Positions 11,879 through 15,378 of a stretch of 15,378 bases of DNA are shown piece by piece (within the stretch, counting starts at the first letter, position 1; every line of letters starts with the position of its first letter). The translations under genes and the position numbers were made by a program. Under the pieces are notes generated by a model. It had not been told where the DNA came from, searched no databases, and saw only the letters and a program-made list of their open reading frames with translations. The stretch spans positions 4,256-19,633 of the forward strand of contig JAHBMJ010000626.1 of NCBI GenBank assembly GCA_018398765.1, read 5' to 3'. Origin of the DNA: Chromera velia. Lineage: Eukaryota; Sar; Chromeraceae.

Positions 11879-14800
11879 CTGGAGGCTGTTGTGAGGAGGT
11901 CCTTGTTTGGAATCGGCCCTGGCGGCACATTCTCTCGTCCTGTCCCTCCCCCCATCACCCAGTTTCGCCACCTGCAGAAGACAAAACAAAAAGAAGCGAG
12001 AGAGACCAATCAGTCATAAGATTCACGACTGCCCATGGACGCTTATTCACGTGTGAAGACTCACAGACATACACACATGGATGCAAGCATCCAAGCATAC
12101 AAACCCACAGTGACACCGCCGAGCGGATAGAGGTCAGGACGACGGCGCATCTTCAGCTTTGCAGCCACCAAGTGAAGAGCAAGATTATATAGACACTTAA
12201 GACGCAAAAAGAGGTCAGGTACATACCAACACACACACACACACACACAATATTGCTTACCTTTGAATCCAGGAAGCTTCTACCAAGTACCTGCGTACGT
12301 GAAGATACAGCAACAGAAAGAGACGCACATGAATGTGGACACAGACAGACATAAAAAAAACGGGCTCTCCGCGCTACGGCACCCATAGAGCGAGAGGGAC
12401 GGGGGGGGGGGGGAGAGGAGACGGAAGGGAGGGAGGGAATGAAGGAAAGAAGGTCGAAAGCGAGAAAGAAATTGGAGACAAAAAACATCTCACAAGCCCT
12501 CTGAATACCACAAGGGCCATCCGTCCTCCAAAGCCGTCCGTCAGAGCCCCGCCCTACCTCCTCAACAGACTGAAGGCTGACTGACTGACTATCAGACTGT
12601 CTTTCTCTTGCCTGCCTGCCTGCCTGCCTGCCTCCTGCACGTCTGTCCGTGTTTTAGACTCACCAGTTCTCCACATCACAATCCAAACGCCTACTGTCCA
12701 CCTTCCTGCACAAATACAAAAGAGCAGAACAGATCAAAACAAAAGAAAAGAGGACGCCACAGCATAGAGAAAAAAAGGGTCGGAATGAGAGAGAAAAAAG
12801 ACGAAAGAGATGAGAGAAAGCTGAAACGTCTCAGTGTTTTTGCGGCAGAAGAAATTTCGGTTCGCTCTTTTCCGTTCGTCAACCTGTCTCTTTCTTCTTT
12901 TCTGCCGACTCGCTCGGTCGTTTGTCTCTCACACTGTCCGGCTTTCTTTCCTTCTGCATGCCTATCTGCCGATCTACCTCTCTGTCTGTCTGCTGGTCCG
13001 TCGGAGTCAACTATGCGAAGGAATCTGATAGAACTTCGTGAACGAAAAAAAAAAACGCCCCTTAAATGACTTACTGACTGACTGACTGACTGAATGTATC
13101 TGAGCTCAAAACTTCGAGTTTCGTCTGTGTTTGCGGGTTTCGGTCGGGAGGATCCGGATGCCGCTTCGGTGGGGCTCTTGATCGGTGCTGCCTCAGAGGA
13201 GCGCGCAGATGCGGACACCGGAAGCTGTTGTCGTGGTGCCCTCACGTGCCCTTTCGGACTGCCCCCATCCTCCCTTTCCCCCTCATCTCTTTCGCTAAGT
13301 TGGCGACCGGCAGCAGAAGGAGACGGTGACGGATCCCTGCTGGAGCTTCCTTTTGCCGCCGGCGGACTGACAGGCAGAGTCAGTTGAGCTGCACAGAAGG
13401 GAAATGAAATCAGTTGGCAGGCAGAGAGGCGGGGAGAGCATGCGATTTCTTCGTGTGGGCAAGAGGGGAGATACAGGACTAGAGGCCAGCAGAAAGGTAA
13501 GTAAGGCAGTTGGTGGAAACGAAACGAAGCCTGCTCGATCGATCCATCGAGAAATGAAAAAAAACTTCCTTTCCTGTTGTCCCTTCGTGCGAGCGTGGTG
13601 CAAAAAGTCCGAAGAGCATCAAAGACATCATCTCTTCTTTCTGTTCTTCCTCAAGTTTACCTGCCTGTTTGTGGGAAGGGGAACAGTGGGAAAGAAAACC
13701 TCTTTTTTATGGAAAATTGAGGAAAGACGGATGGAAAAAAATGACATTCGCGGGGTGTCAAAAGAGCCCAAATAGGTGGTACTCATTCTCGACCAGATTG
13801 AGTGAAGACACGGAGAAGAGAATGACACAGATGATATTCTCACTTACGTGGAGAGCTCTCTTGCTGAGGTGGGGCAGCTTGAGAGGGGGCAGGAGACGGA
13901 GACGGAGATGCTGAACGGGAGGCAGATGCAGAGGGGGGGGCGGAGGCCGAGGCAGACGGGGGCGCCGCCACATTTCCCCCCTGGTCCCCCGAATGCCTCA
14001 GTGGCGGCACCAGCCTCTGATTTGCAGGTCCTTGAGCTTCGTTGCTTGCTCTCTGTTGTTCAGCCCTAGTTTGAGAGGATTTCTGAGGAGACTGAACAAC
14101 CACCTGTGGCTGAACACCCTCTCTCTGTTGCGTCTGTCCACCCTCTACAGGAGACGGAGAGACTACCTGTGCCCCCCCAGGATGGGGCACTTGGGGGGGC
14201 CTTGAAGGATCTGAAAAGGGTACCGGTGGACTCTGCAGGCAGGAAAACAGAAGGAAGCTTCACTTGTGTCTTACCTTCCTTTTTCCTTTGTTTGAACCTC
14301 TGAAGCTGCTCCACGCTCTAAAAAGAGACCCACACAGAGGGTGAACTGTCATCCCCTGCACCCCCTTTGCATCTGACTATCTCTGCCTGCCTGCCTGCCT
14401 GCCTGCCCGTGTGCCAGACGCATCTCTGAATTCCACTGCCCCGCCCGACCCGTTAGATCGTCTCCTGTCTCACCTTCTTCCCGTCTTCGCCATCCTGCAC
14501 AGGAAGTTTTTTCCGCCCGCATGCGAAAACCTGCAAGACCAACCAAACAAGCAGTGCGCTGAGATGGTTTCACAAGACCAGCATGCAGAGAGACAGAGAG
14601 AGACCGAGCTAGGCAGAGGAGACGGAAAGAATCCACGCGCCGATCCACAGGGGGGAAAGACAAGAGACATATTCAACCTCTCCATCCGCTGCCAAGTAAG
14701 TGTGTGCACTCACGAATGCGGAAAGCACGCCAATGTATGCGTGCAGGTGGGTCTTCTCACACACGCGTCCATCTTGGCACACAGCAAGCGAAAAGAAAAG

Positions 14801-15124
14801 CCTAGAGTGGTGCCACCAAACAAGCGAAAGAAAGAGACCAGCGGGAAGGGGGGCATGAGGAAGGAAGGAAGGAAGGAAGGAAGTGAGTGACAGAGAGAAC
14901 GAATGAGGGAATCCATGCGCATGTGCCAAAGCACTATTGGGCAGACCAAGTCACACGTGCAGAGTGTAGACACGTCATGGACTATGTATGCTGAAGTCAT
15001 ATGCAAACTGGTTTAGCAGACTGTGCGTGACCGGCTCGGCATGGGACCGGTCAAAAGGAACGAGAGACGGAGACCCACCTTCAGGAAGCCGCCGCTTGTT
15101 TTGCCCTTCTCATAGACTGCCATG
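233..15124 (-). CDS. Ubiquitin-specific protease with N-terminal DUSP domain (USP, peptidase C19), 33-exon model, partial at both ends
   Basis: This gene encodes a cysteine protease predicted to remove ubiquitin from protein conjugates by cleaving after the C-terminal glycine of ubiquitin. Seen in sequence: 33 pieces on the minus strand, flanked by AG and GT, join in one open frame of 909 codons with every junction phase agreeing. In order they give a DUSP domain (WRNWV, PGPIPN, GGGP), then the USP Cys box (GLHNQGNICFANAVLQ, Cys528), QQDAHEF (663-669), two CxxC knuckles (CTDC, CEKC), the substrate-strand region ending in LGR where LKR is usual, the His box (HGGHYYSYVR, His870) and WYMLND (Asn891). 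Known for the family: DUSP upstream of the catalytic domain occurs in USP4/11/15-like enzymes. Inferred: an active enzyme, since Cys, His and Asn/Asp are all present. The triad spans about 363 residues, with one Ala/Pro-rich insert (about 575-635). The start codon and the last C-terminal strand are not in the window. I do not assign a subfamily. Coordinates are by-eye splice choices. Confidence 0.9.
302..663 (-). other. Intron 32 with (CA)n tract
   Basis: It contains a 33-bp CA repeat (312-344), which reads as TG in the transcript just before the exon 33 acceptor, and a GA/GC-rich patch (410-445). No coding segment was recognised. Confidence 0.65.
312..344. repeat. (CA)n microsatellite
   Basis: A perfect CA run of 33 bp. 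Confidence 0.95.
664..694 (-). CDS. Exon 32: 31-nt microexon (residues 876-886)
   Basis: Strong acceptor TTCGCTTCTTCCTCTGCAG. It reads RSPEGKDGIV with one leading base and ends in phase 0. The donor is weak (GTCGGT after GTG; or GTGGTC three bases earlier, also in frame). Position and length fit the loop between the His box and WY..ND. An exon is required here, because exon 31 ends in phase 2 and exon 33 starts in phase 0. Confidence 0.68.
992..1078 (-). CDS. Exon 31: USP His box, catalytic His870 (residues 847-876)
   Basis: Acceptor TCCCTTGCAG, donor GTGAGT. It reads DPGALYDLLAIVCHVGTSLH then GGHYYSYV. This is the USP signature YxLxAVxxHxGxxxxGHYxxYv; the general base is His870. Confidence 0.95.
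1345..1434 (-). CDS. Exon 30: catalytic core (residues 817-847)
   Basis: Acceptor CCTTTCTCATTCAG, donor GTGAGT. It reads HDWAQGGGVKISTPVWIDVA then LKIVRPCMP. A run of nine G on the coding strand encodes the Gly stretch, so sequencing error there would shift the frame; the phases on both sides agree with nine. Confidence 0.87.
   Translation of the reverse strand, partial: ARLGPGGGCEDLHTCLDRCSLKDCSALYA
1821..1879 (-). CDS. Exon 29: core strand ending in LGR (residues 798-817)
   Basis: Acceptor TGTGTGTGTGCAG, donor GTAAGT. It reads TQRDSSIAVAPRFLFITLG plus two bases (Arg817). It corresponds to the USP strand 'LPPVLIFHLKRF'; here the near-invariant LKR is LGR. Confidence 0.9.
1880..2377 (-). 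other. Intron 28 with (GAAA)n tract
   Basis: It contains an 85-bp GAAA-type tract (CTTT in the transcript) and runs of GAAT/GAGT units near 2298-2360. I see no exon. Confidence 0.65.
2097..2181. repeat. (GAAA)n microsatellite
   Basis: A GAAA run with poly-A interruptions. Confidence 0.93.
2378..2408 (-). CDS. Exon 28: 31-nt microexon with second CxxC knuckle (residues 787-797)
   Basis: Acceptor GAGTCTGCAG, donor GTGGGT. It reads KCEKCKQKGA. Cys789 and Cys792 complete the zinc site with Cys730/Cys733. It is in phase with both neighbours (one base in, phase 0 out). It is too short for ordinary gene finders. Confidence 0.88.
2723..2812 (-). CDS. Exon 27: helix before the second knuckle (residues 757-787)
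   Basis: Acceptor CTTCATGCAG, donor GTGGGT. It reads DKLGYRKIRVLKLVDDLMRS then FFDPEKVED. This matches the USP pattern LxxxLxxFfxxExve that precedes the second CxxC. Confidence 0.9.
3086..3139 (-). CDS. Exon 26: fingers strand (residues 739-757)
   Basis: Acceptor TACGTGCAG. It reads FDDARELLLPVPAPQYY. The pattern E..L.LP.P is the usual USP strand after the first knuckle. The donor area reads GTCAGTAAGTGAGT; I use the first GT because exon 27 needs phase 2, although GTAAGT four bases on looks stronger. Confidence 0.84.
3399..3445 (-). CDS. Exon 25: first CxxC knuckle of the USP fingers (residues 724-739)
   Basis: Acceptor GTGTGATGCAG, donor GTCAGT. It reads VRLRLKCTDCKRVDL plus two bases. 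Cys730 and Cys733 fit the first zinc knuckle of the fingers subdomain. The frame stays open past the donor, but the phase with exon 26 supports the GTCAGT site. Confidence 0.88.
3627..3680. repeat. (GA)n / (GAAA)n microsatellite
   Basis: GA and GGGA units pass into six GAAA units. Confidence 0.9.
3797..3835. repeat. ATGC/ATAC tetranucleotide tract
   Basis: Alternating catac and catgc units; partly palindromic because ATGC arrays are self-complementary. Confidence 0.85.
4054..4095 (-). CDS. Exon 24: short exon (residues 710-723)
   Basis: Acceptor TTGACTTGTGCAG, donor GTACGT. It reads ADAEKLAWDNLRIR, phase 0 at both ends. Confidence 0.84.
4396..4458 (-). CDS. Exon 23: catalytic domain helix (residues 689-709)
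   Basis: Acceptor GGTCTATCTCGCAG, donor GTGAGT. It reads DPHRRVLKHQELEEAIARSS plus P, phase 0 at both ends. It is charged and helical. Confidence 0.88.
4837..4907 (-). CDS. Exon 22: USP QQDAHEF box (residues 665-688)
   Basis: Acceptor CCGTCTGTCTGCAG, donor GTCAGT. AT completes the Asp codon split from exon 21, giving QQDAHEF across the junction, then LVAFLLLLHALTEHMHENP. This is the conserved QQDAxEFLxxLLDxL box of USP enzymes. Confidence 0.93.
5142..5274 (-). CDS. Exon 21: segment before the QQD box (residues 621-665)
   Basis: Acceptor GACTGCAG, donor GTGGGA. It reads through HPIRLLKRLERTKHMESLF and ends KAQTQQ plus G. The VxPxxLLxxL pattern and the trailing QQ are what a USP shows just before its Asp-Ala-His-Glu box. 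A stronger donor 13 nt downstream (GTGAGG) is out of phase with exon 22. Confidence 0.9.
5281..5358. repeat. ATGC - CCAC - ATTC - ATGC tetranucleotide array
   Basis: ATGC units at both ends flank six or more ATTC units; the outer TGCATGCATG runs are mutually complementary. Confidence 0.88.
5721..5847. repeat. (CA)n then (GA)n/(GACA)n compound microsatellite
   Basis: About 127 bp, directly inside the donor end of intron 20. Confidence 0.95.
5852..5941 (-). CDS. Exon 20: Ala/Pro-rich insert (residues 591-620)
   Basis: Strong acceptor TCTTCTTCTTCTCCCTGCAG, donor GTCAGT. Only one frame is open: QPLDSRAALRARIGSGPAAT then LSPAVPPGDC. The insert lies between two conserved USP boxes, a place where family members often carry loops. 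A second in-frame acceptor (CAGCAG) could remove the first Gln. Confidence 0.82.
6302..6364 (-). CDS. Exon 19: helix end and start of an insert (residues 570-590)
   Basis: Strong acceptor CCTCTGTGATTCCGACTCTGCAG, donor GTCAGT. It reads VAQWFNTPSTTAGGASPDSSR, phase 0 at both ends. The join ILQ-VAQWFNT continues the helix, and the rest begins a flexible insert. Confidence 0.82.
6498..6554. repeat. Tandem duplication, 25-bp period
   Basis: Two copies of a unit containing CTCTCTCGGCC and TTTTCTTTGTT, differing by one base in the T run. Confidence 0.85.
6763..6875. repeat. 29-bp direct repeat pair flanking an inverted repeat
   Basis: Identical 29-bp copies at 6763-6791 and 6847-6875. Between them lies a perfect 9-bp inverted repeat TACTTTCAT/ATGAAAGTA (6799-6807 and 6831-6839) whose loop contains TGCATGC. 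Confidence 0.92.
7049..7111 (-). other. Possible cassette exon (CTHCC segment)
   Basis: It has a strong acceptor (TTCCCTTCCTACAG), a weak donor (GTTCAC) and an open frame LCTHCCRPSDLPSVRLSSLP plus Q, 63 nt, phase 0 at both ends. It would insert 21 residues between exons 18 and 19 without shifting the frame. It resembles a CxxC finger sequence, but the true fingers are encoded by exons 25-28, so this may be chance. Confidence 0.3.
7150..7182. repeat. (CA)n microsatellite
   Basis: A perfect CA run of about 33 bp after three GACA units. Confidence 0.93.
7221..7265 (-). other. Possible alternative exon with a GTCA-array donor
   Basis: Acceptor ATCTGCCGCAG; the donor array GTCAGTCAGT is like those of real exons of this gene. 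One frame is open (GPLEPLAENEGDRS), but it needs phase 2 on entry, while exon 18 ends in phase 0. If included after exon 18 it introduces a stop (TGA), as a frame-breaking cassette would. Confidence 0.3.
8090..8150 (-). CDS. Exon 18: USP helix segment (residues 549-569)
   Basis: Acceptor TCTCTCTCAG, donor GTGATT. It reads LESSPDEVDPTLLEIAYILQ, typical of the USP stretch ending LxxLxxVLQ. One leading base completes Leu549; it ends in phase 0. The 1.7-kb intron, the longest, follows. Confidence 0.88.
8569..8609 (-). CDS. Exon 17: helix after Cys box (residues 536-549)
   Basis: Acceptor CTGTCTGAGCAG. The donor is the first of a GTCA array (GTCAGTCAGT). It reads MVASTSLPRELIA plus two bases. The join NAVLQ-MVASTSLPRELIALL matches the USP helix that follows the Cys box. 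Confidence 0.85.
9040..9117 (-). CDS. Exon 16: USP Cys box, catalytic Cys528 (residues 510-535)
   Basis: Acceptor GTTTGCAG, donor GTGCGC. It reads LESRDLVSLC then GLHNQGNICFANAVLQ. This is the USP signature GLxNxGNxCfxNaxLQ, with the nucleophile Cys528 and the oxyanion-side Asn523. Thr is replaced by Ile just before the Cys, and Tyr by Phe just after. Confidence 0.95.
9479..9640 (-). CDS. Exon 15: Pro-rich inter-domain linker (residues 456-509)
   Basis: The acceptor ACACGCAG has little pyrimidine tract. The donor is GTCAGC. The exon is GC-rich, 54 codons, phase 0 at both ends, and includes AVPGSPAAPRPLPENYAEYS and PQTEFPNWEK. The NYAEYSGYAHSLPQTEFPNW part looks folded or motif-like; I do not recognise it. 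Confidence 0.78.
9895..9928. repeat. (CCTC)n array
   Basis: Seven or more CCTC units; the minus strand reads GGGA repeated. Confidence 0.92.
10048..10106. repeat. Tandem duplication, 29-bp period
   Basis: Two copies of a purine-rich unit containing GGAATGCAGAAAGGGAGG. Confidence 0.9.
10159..10213 (-). CDS. Exon 14: linker (residues 437-455)
   Basis: Acceptor GTGAGCAG, donor GTGAGT within a GTGA/GTCA array. It reads LDEINQLAVDEDVTPMFR. It starts with one base completing Gln from exon 13 and ends in phase 0. Confidence 0.88.
10457..10535 (-). CDS. Exon 13: acidic linker after DUSP (residues 411-437)
   Basis: Acceptor CTGCCCGCAG. It reads KPVPLDAFDEPPLDPDF, then AWELEEDP, strongly acidic. The donor is a GTCA array; the first site gives phase 2, which exon 14 needs. 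Confidence 0.88.
10875..10960 (-). CDS. Exon 12: DUSP domain end with GGGP motif (residues 382-411)
   Basis: Acceptor TGCATTGCAG, donor GTCAGT. It reads GVNRLVWRFWVARHGGGP then CLRRREIHIY. This is the DUSP ending W..L..WYGGGP..R..I, with Ala-Arg-His replacing the usual Trp-Tyr before GGGP. It ends with one base that joins GA of exon 13. Confidence 0.9.
10961..11432 (-). other. Intron 11 with an open purine-rich block
   Basis: Two overlapping minus-strand frames are open across 11042-11236 (for example TRPPEEKRNQLIDGGQ), and the coding strand is purine-rich there, unlike the other introns. Exons 11 and 12 join in phase without it and give continuous DUSP sequence, so I treat it as intron. Confidence 0.55.
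11433..11492 (-). CDS. Exon 11: DUSP domain middle (residues 362-382)
   Basis: Acceptor GCTTGCTGCAG; the donor GTCGGTCGGT is a 4-base array. It reads DDGTRQLVPREGLVMSRDF, matching the DUSP stretch leading to the 'DYVLVPE' position. The other two frames contain a stop or fail the phases. Confidence 0.88.
11493..11878 (-). other. Intron 10 with compound microsatellite
   Basis: It is filled by CA, GACA and GA repeats (about 11700-11872). On the transcript this is a long pyrimidine/GT tract starting at the donor. No exon was recognised. Confidence 0.65.
11700..11872. repeat. Compound (CA)n/(GACA)n/(GA)n microsatellite
   Basis: A 170-bp stretch of CA, CATA, GAGACA, GACA and GA units in intron 10. 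Confidence 0.94.
11879..11971 (-). CDS. Exon 10: DUSP domain core with PGPI motif (residues 331-362)
   Basis: Acceptor TCTTCTGCAG, donor GTCGGT. It reads WRNWVMGGGTGRENVPPGPI followed by PNKDLL. W..W and PGPI.N..L are hallmark DUSP positions, known from USP4, USP15 and relatives. It starts with one base and ends with two, and both agree with the neighbours. Confidence 0.9.
12101..12195 (-). CDS. Exon 9: start of DUSP domain (residues 300-331)
   Basis: A T-rich tract ending CTTTTTGCGTCTTAAG serves as acceptor. The exon reads CLYNLALHLVAAK, then LKMRRRPDLYPLGGVTVG. The YPLGGVTVGL part aligns with the first DUSP strand and helix (YLVSKKW-like). The donor GTATGC is weak but is the one that gives phase 2 for exon 10. 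A second in-frame acceptor at 12157 would drop the first 13 residues. Confidence 0.62.
12261..12290 (-). CDS. Exon 8: 30-nt exon (residues 290-299)
   Basis: The acceptor CTTCACGTACGCAG and donor GTAAGC enclose VLGRSFLDSK, phase 0 at both ends. The intron that follows is 65 nt. Confidence 0.68.
12558..12576 (-). CDS. Exon 7: 19-nt microexon (residues 283-289)
   Basis: It follows an acceptor made of TCAG units and ends at donor GTAGGG. It reads C-LQSVEE in phase with both neighbours, so the junctions give VENCLQSVEEVLGRSF. The frame also stays open to 12494, where a GTGAGA donor exists, but that longer form is out of phase with exon 8. The microexon form is an inference from phase. Confidence 0.55.
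12609..12634. repeat. (TGCC)n array
   Basis: Six TGCC units in intron 6. A second TGCC array lies at 14387-14407 in intron 2. Confidence 0.9.
12664..12705 (-). CDS. Exon 6: short exon before the DUSP domain (residues 269-283)
   Basis: Acceptor TTTGTGCAG, donor GTGAGT. It reads KVDSRRLDCDVEN with one leading base and two trailing bases. One other frame is also open but is out of phase with exons 5 and 7. With exon 5 the join reads ELRYIQKVDSRRLD, which looks like a continuous helix. Confidence 0.75.
12706..13090 (-). other. Intron 5 with a reversed-polarity block
   Basis: The block 12845-13015 is pyrimidine-rich on the plus strand, so the transcript is purine-rich there, and a minus-strand frame is open across it (including SADRHAEGKKAGQCERQT). 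Exons 5 and 6 join cleanly without it. It could hide an alternative exon. Confidence 0.5.
13071..13091 (-). repeat. (GTCA)4 GTAAGT donor array of exon 5
   Basis: Four GTCA units followed by GTAAGT at the 5' end of intron 5. Each unit supplies a possible GT donor, four bases apart. Confidence 0.85.
13091..13388 (-). CDS. Exon 5: disordered linker, second half (residues 170-269)
   Basis: The acceptor CTTCTGTGCAG gives CT, completing the Pro codon split from exon 4. The 98 codons are open and rich in S, P, A and R (for example RDPSPSPSAAG, EAAPIKSPTEAASG), ending near FELRYIQ. The donor lies in an array of four GTCA units followed by GTAAGT. I place the exon end before the first GTCA because phase 2 is needed to read on into exon 6; ends at 13087, 13083, 13079 and 13075 are also possible. 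Confidence 0.82.
13389..13847 (-). other. Intron 4
   Basis: 459 nt, with no long repeat. It has a pyrimidine-rich transcript end before the exon 5 acceptor. No exon was recognised. Confidence 0.55.
13848..14210 (-). CDS. Exon 4: long Ser/Pro/Ala/Gln-rich linker (residues 49-170)
   Basis: This is the longest exon (363 nt). The acceptor CCCTTTTCAG gives the two bases needed to complete the codon split from exon 3 (G|AT, Asp), and the donor GTAAGT follows CCAC. The product is rich in Q, P, S and A, with runs such as PPSASASAPPSASASR and SPSPSPAPSQ. This looks like an intrinsically disordered linker or interaction region. An upstream acceptor at 14238/14237 (CCTGCAG) is stronger-looking, but it puts this frame out of phase with exon 3. 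Confidence 0.85.
14275..14317 (-). CDS. Exon 3: charged helix-like segment (residues 35-48)
   Basis: Acceptor TTTTTAG, donor GTAAGA. It reads SVEQLQRFKQRKKE and ends with one base (G) of the next codon. The following intron is only 64 nt. The segment is rich in Lys, Arg, Gln and Glu. Confidence 0.78.
14474..14530 (-). CDS. Exon 2: basic N-terminal segment (residues 16-34)
   Basis: Acceptor CTTGCAG, donor GTGAGA. The chosen frame reads VFACGRKKLPVQDGEDGKK and is phase 0 at both ends, which matches exon 3. A second frame is open but would need phases that the neighbours do not give. Confidence 0.75.
14531..15078 (-). other. Intron 1, may contain an unassigned exon
   Basis: 548 nt. A GTGAGT donor at 14713 closes an open segment (14714-14755, KTHLHAYIGVLSAF) that would be phase 0 at both ends and so fits between exons 1 and 2. 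Its acceptor (TGTGTGAG) is poor. A GGAA tract lies at 14861-14883. Confidence 0.4.
15079..15124 (-). CDS. Exon 1 of the model: N-terminal piece (residues 1-15)
   Basis: A TGCAG acceptor follows a long T/C-rich run ending in TGTGTATGTGTGCAG, and the donor is GTGGGT. Only one frame is open, reading C-ATG then AVYEKGKTSGGFLK, and it ends in phase 0. The ATG could be an internal Met, because the exon has a spliced acceptor one base before it. I do not recognise the domain. Confidence 0.65.
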
Positions 15125-15378
15125 CTGCACACATACACACGCAGGAGGTAAGGGGAAGACAGGGAGGTGAGCAAAAGTGGACTTGTGCGTAGGGCCAGAG
15201 GGAGGACAAGTGGACGTCTCCTGCCATTCCACTTCTTCTTTGGAGAGACTGAAAGCTCTCTTGAGCAAGACCGCCCATGTGCCTTCGTACACAGACACGC
15301 AGGTCATGCTTGCTTCTCAAATTCCAGTCGTGCTGCGCACCTCTTCCCTCTTTCCTCGCCTTGCGTCTGACTTCCCCC
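15125..15378 (-). other. 5' edge of the gene, coding status unresolved
   Basis: The last 100 nt before exon 1 are a pyrimidine-rich intron end. Further upstream, minus-strand frames are open, for example MTCVSVYEGTWAVLLKRAFS beginning at 15307, which could be coding. No convincing donor in the phase exon 1 needs (phase 2) was found. Confidence 0.35.

Noticed and set aside
11879-11971. Exon 10 in the frame VAKLGDGGRDRTREC
   Set aside because: It is open, but it loses the DUSP PGPI motif and does not match the phase of exon 11.
13490-13510. GTAAGTAAG on the plus strand as a donor of an antisense gene
   Set aside because: No flanking coding segment or matching acceptor was seen on the plus strand.
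14714-14755. KTHLHAYIGVLSAF exon between exons 1 and 2
   Set aside because: The donor is good and the phase fits, but the acceptor lacks a pyrimidine tract and there is no domain evidence; left out of the model.
252-15370. All plus-strand open frames, up to 212 codons
   Set aside because: They translate CA, GA and GAAA repeats (Thr-His, Arg-Glu, Lys-Glu runs) or are antisense to the exons; none shows a recognisable domain or consistent splice signals.

Overview
The window is eukaryotic nuclear DNA carrying one large gene on the minus strand that is cut into very many small exons. Nothing prokaryotic is visible: there is no operon layout, no ribosome binding site and no long open frame. The base style is a mix of GC-rich coding pieces, introns full of (CA)n, (GA)n, (GACA)n and (GAAA)n tracts, and very short exons. 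This fits a complex-intron protist genome; a chromerid alga such as Chromera velia is my best guess, and it is only a guess. Transcription runs from high to low coordinates.

I rebuilt the gene by eye from splice signals, reading-phase agreement and protein motifs. The model has 33 exons between 15124 and 233, 2728 coding bases (about 18% of the span), and 909 codons in one frame without a stop. Both ends lie outside the window. The product is a ubiquitin-specific protease (USP, UCH/peptidase C19 family). Residue numbers below count from the ATG at 15123, which is a convenience and not a proven start. The layout is: a charged N-terminal piece (1-48), a Ser/Pro/Ala/Gln-rich linker that is probably disordered (49-269), a short helix-like segment (270-299), a DUSP domain (about 316-405; PGPI at 349-352, GGGP at 397-400), an acidic linker and a Pro-rich linker (412-509), and a USP catalytic domain (510-909). 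The catalytic domain shows the Cys box (Cys528), the QQDAHEF box (663-669), two CxxC zinc-finger knuckles (730/733 and 789/792), the His box (His870) and the WY..ND motif (Asn891). Only the last few residues of the fold, the usual AYxLFY-like strand, should lie beyond position 1.

Region by region: 15378-15079 holds the 5' edge and the first supported exon; 14530-12261 the N-terminal region and linker; 12195-10457 the DUSP domain and acidic tail; 10213-9479 the inter-domain linker; 9117-233 the catalytic domain in 18 exons, with one large intron (6365-8089). No second gene, tRNA, rRNA, CRISPR array or transposon was recognised on either strand. All long frames on the plus strand look like translations of repeats or antisense shadows.

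The most interesting structure is at the splice sites. Many intron 5' ends are extended into 4-base arrays, (GTCA)n, (GTGA)n or (GTCG)n, which stack several possible donor sites four bases apart. Many introns place microsatellites so that the transcript is pyrimidine-rich, but four or five blocks have the opposite polarity. Two exon-like segments inside the largest intron may be alternative exons.
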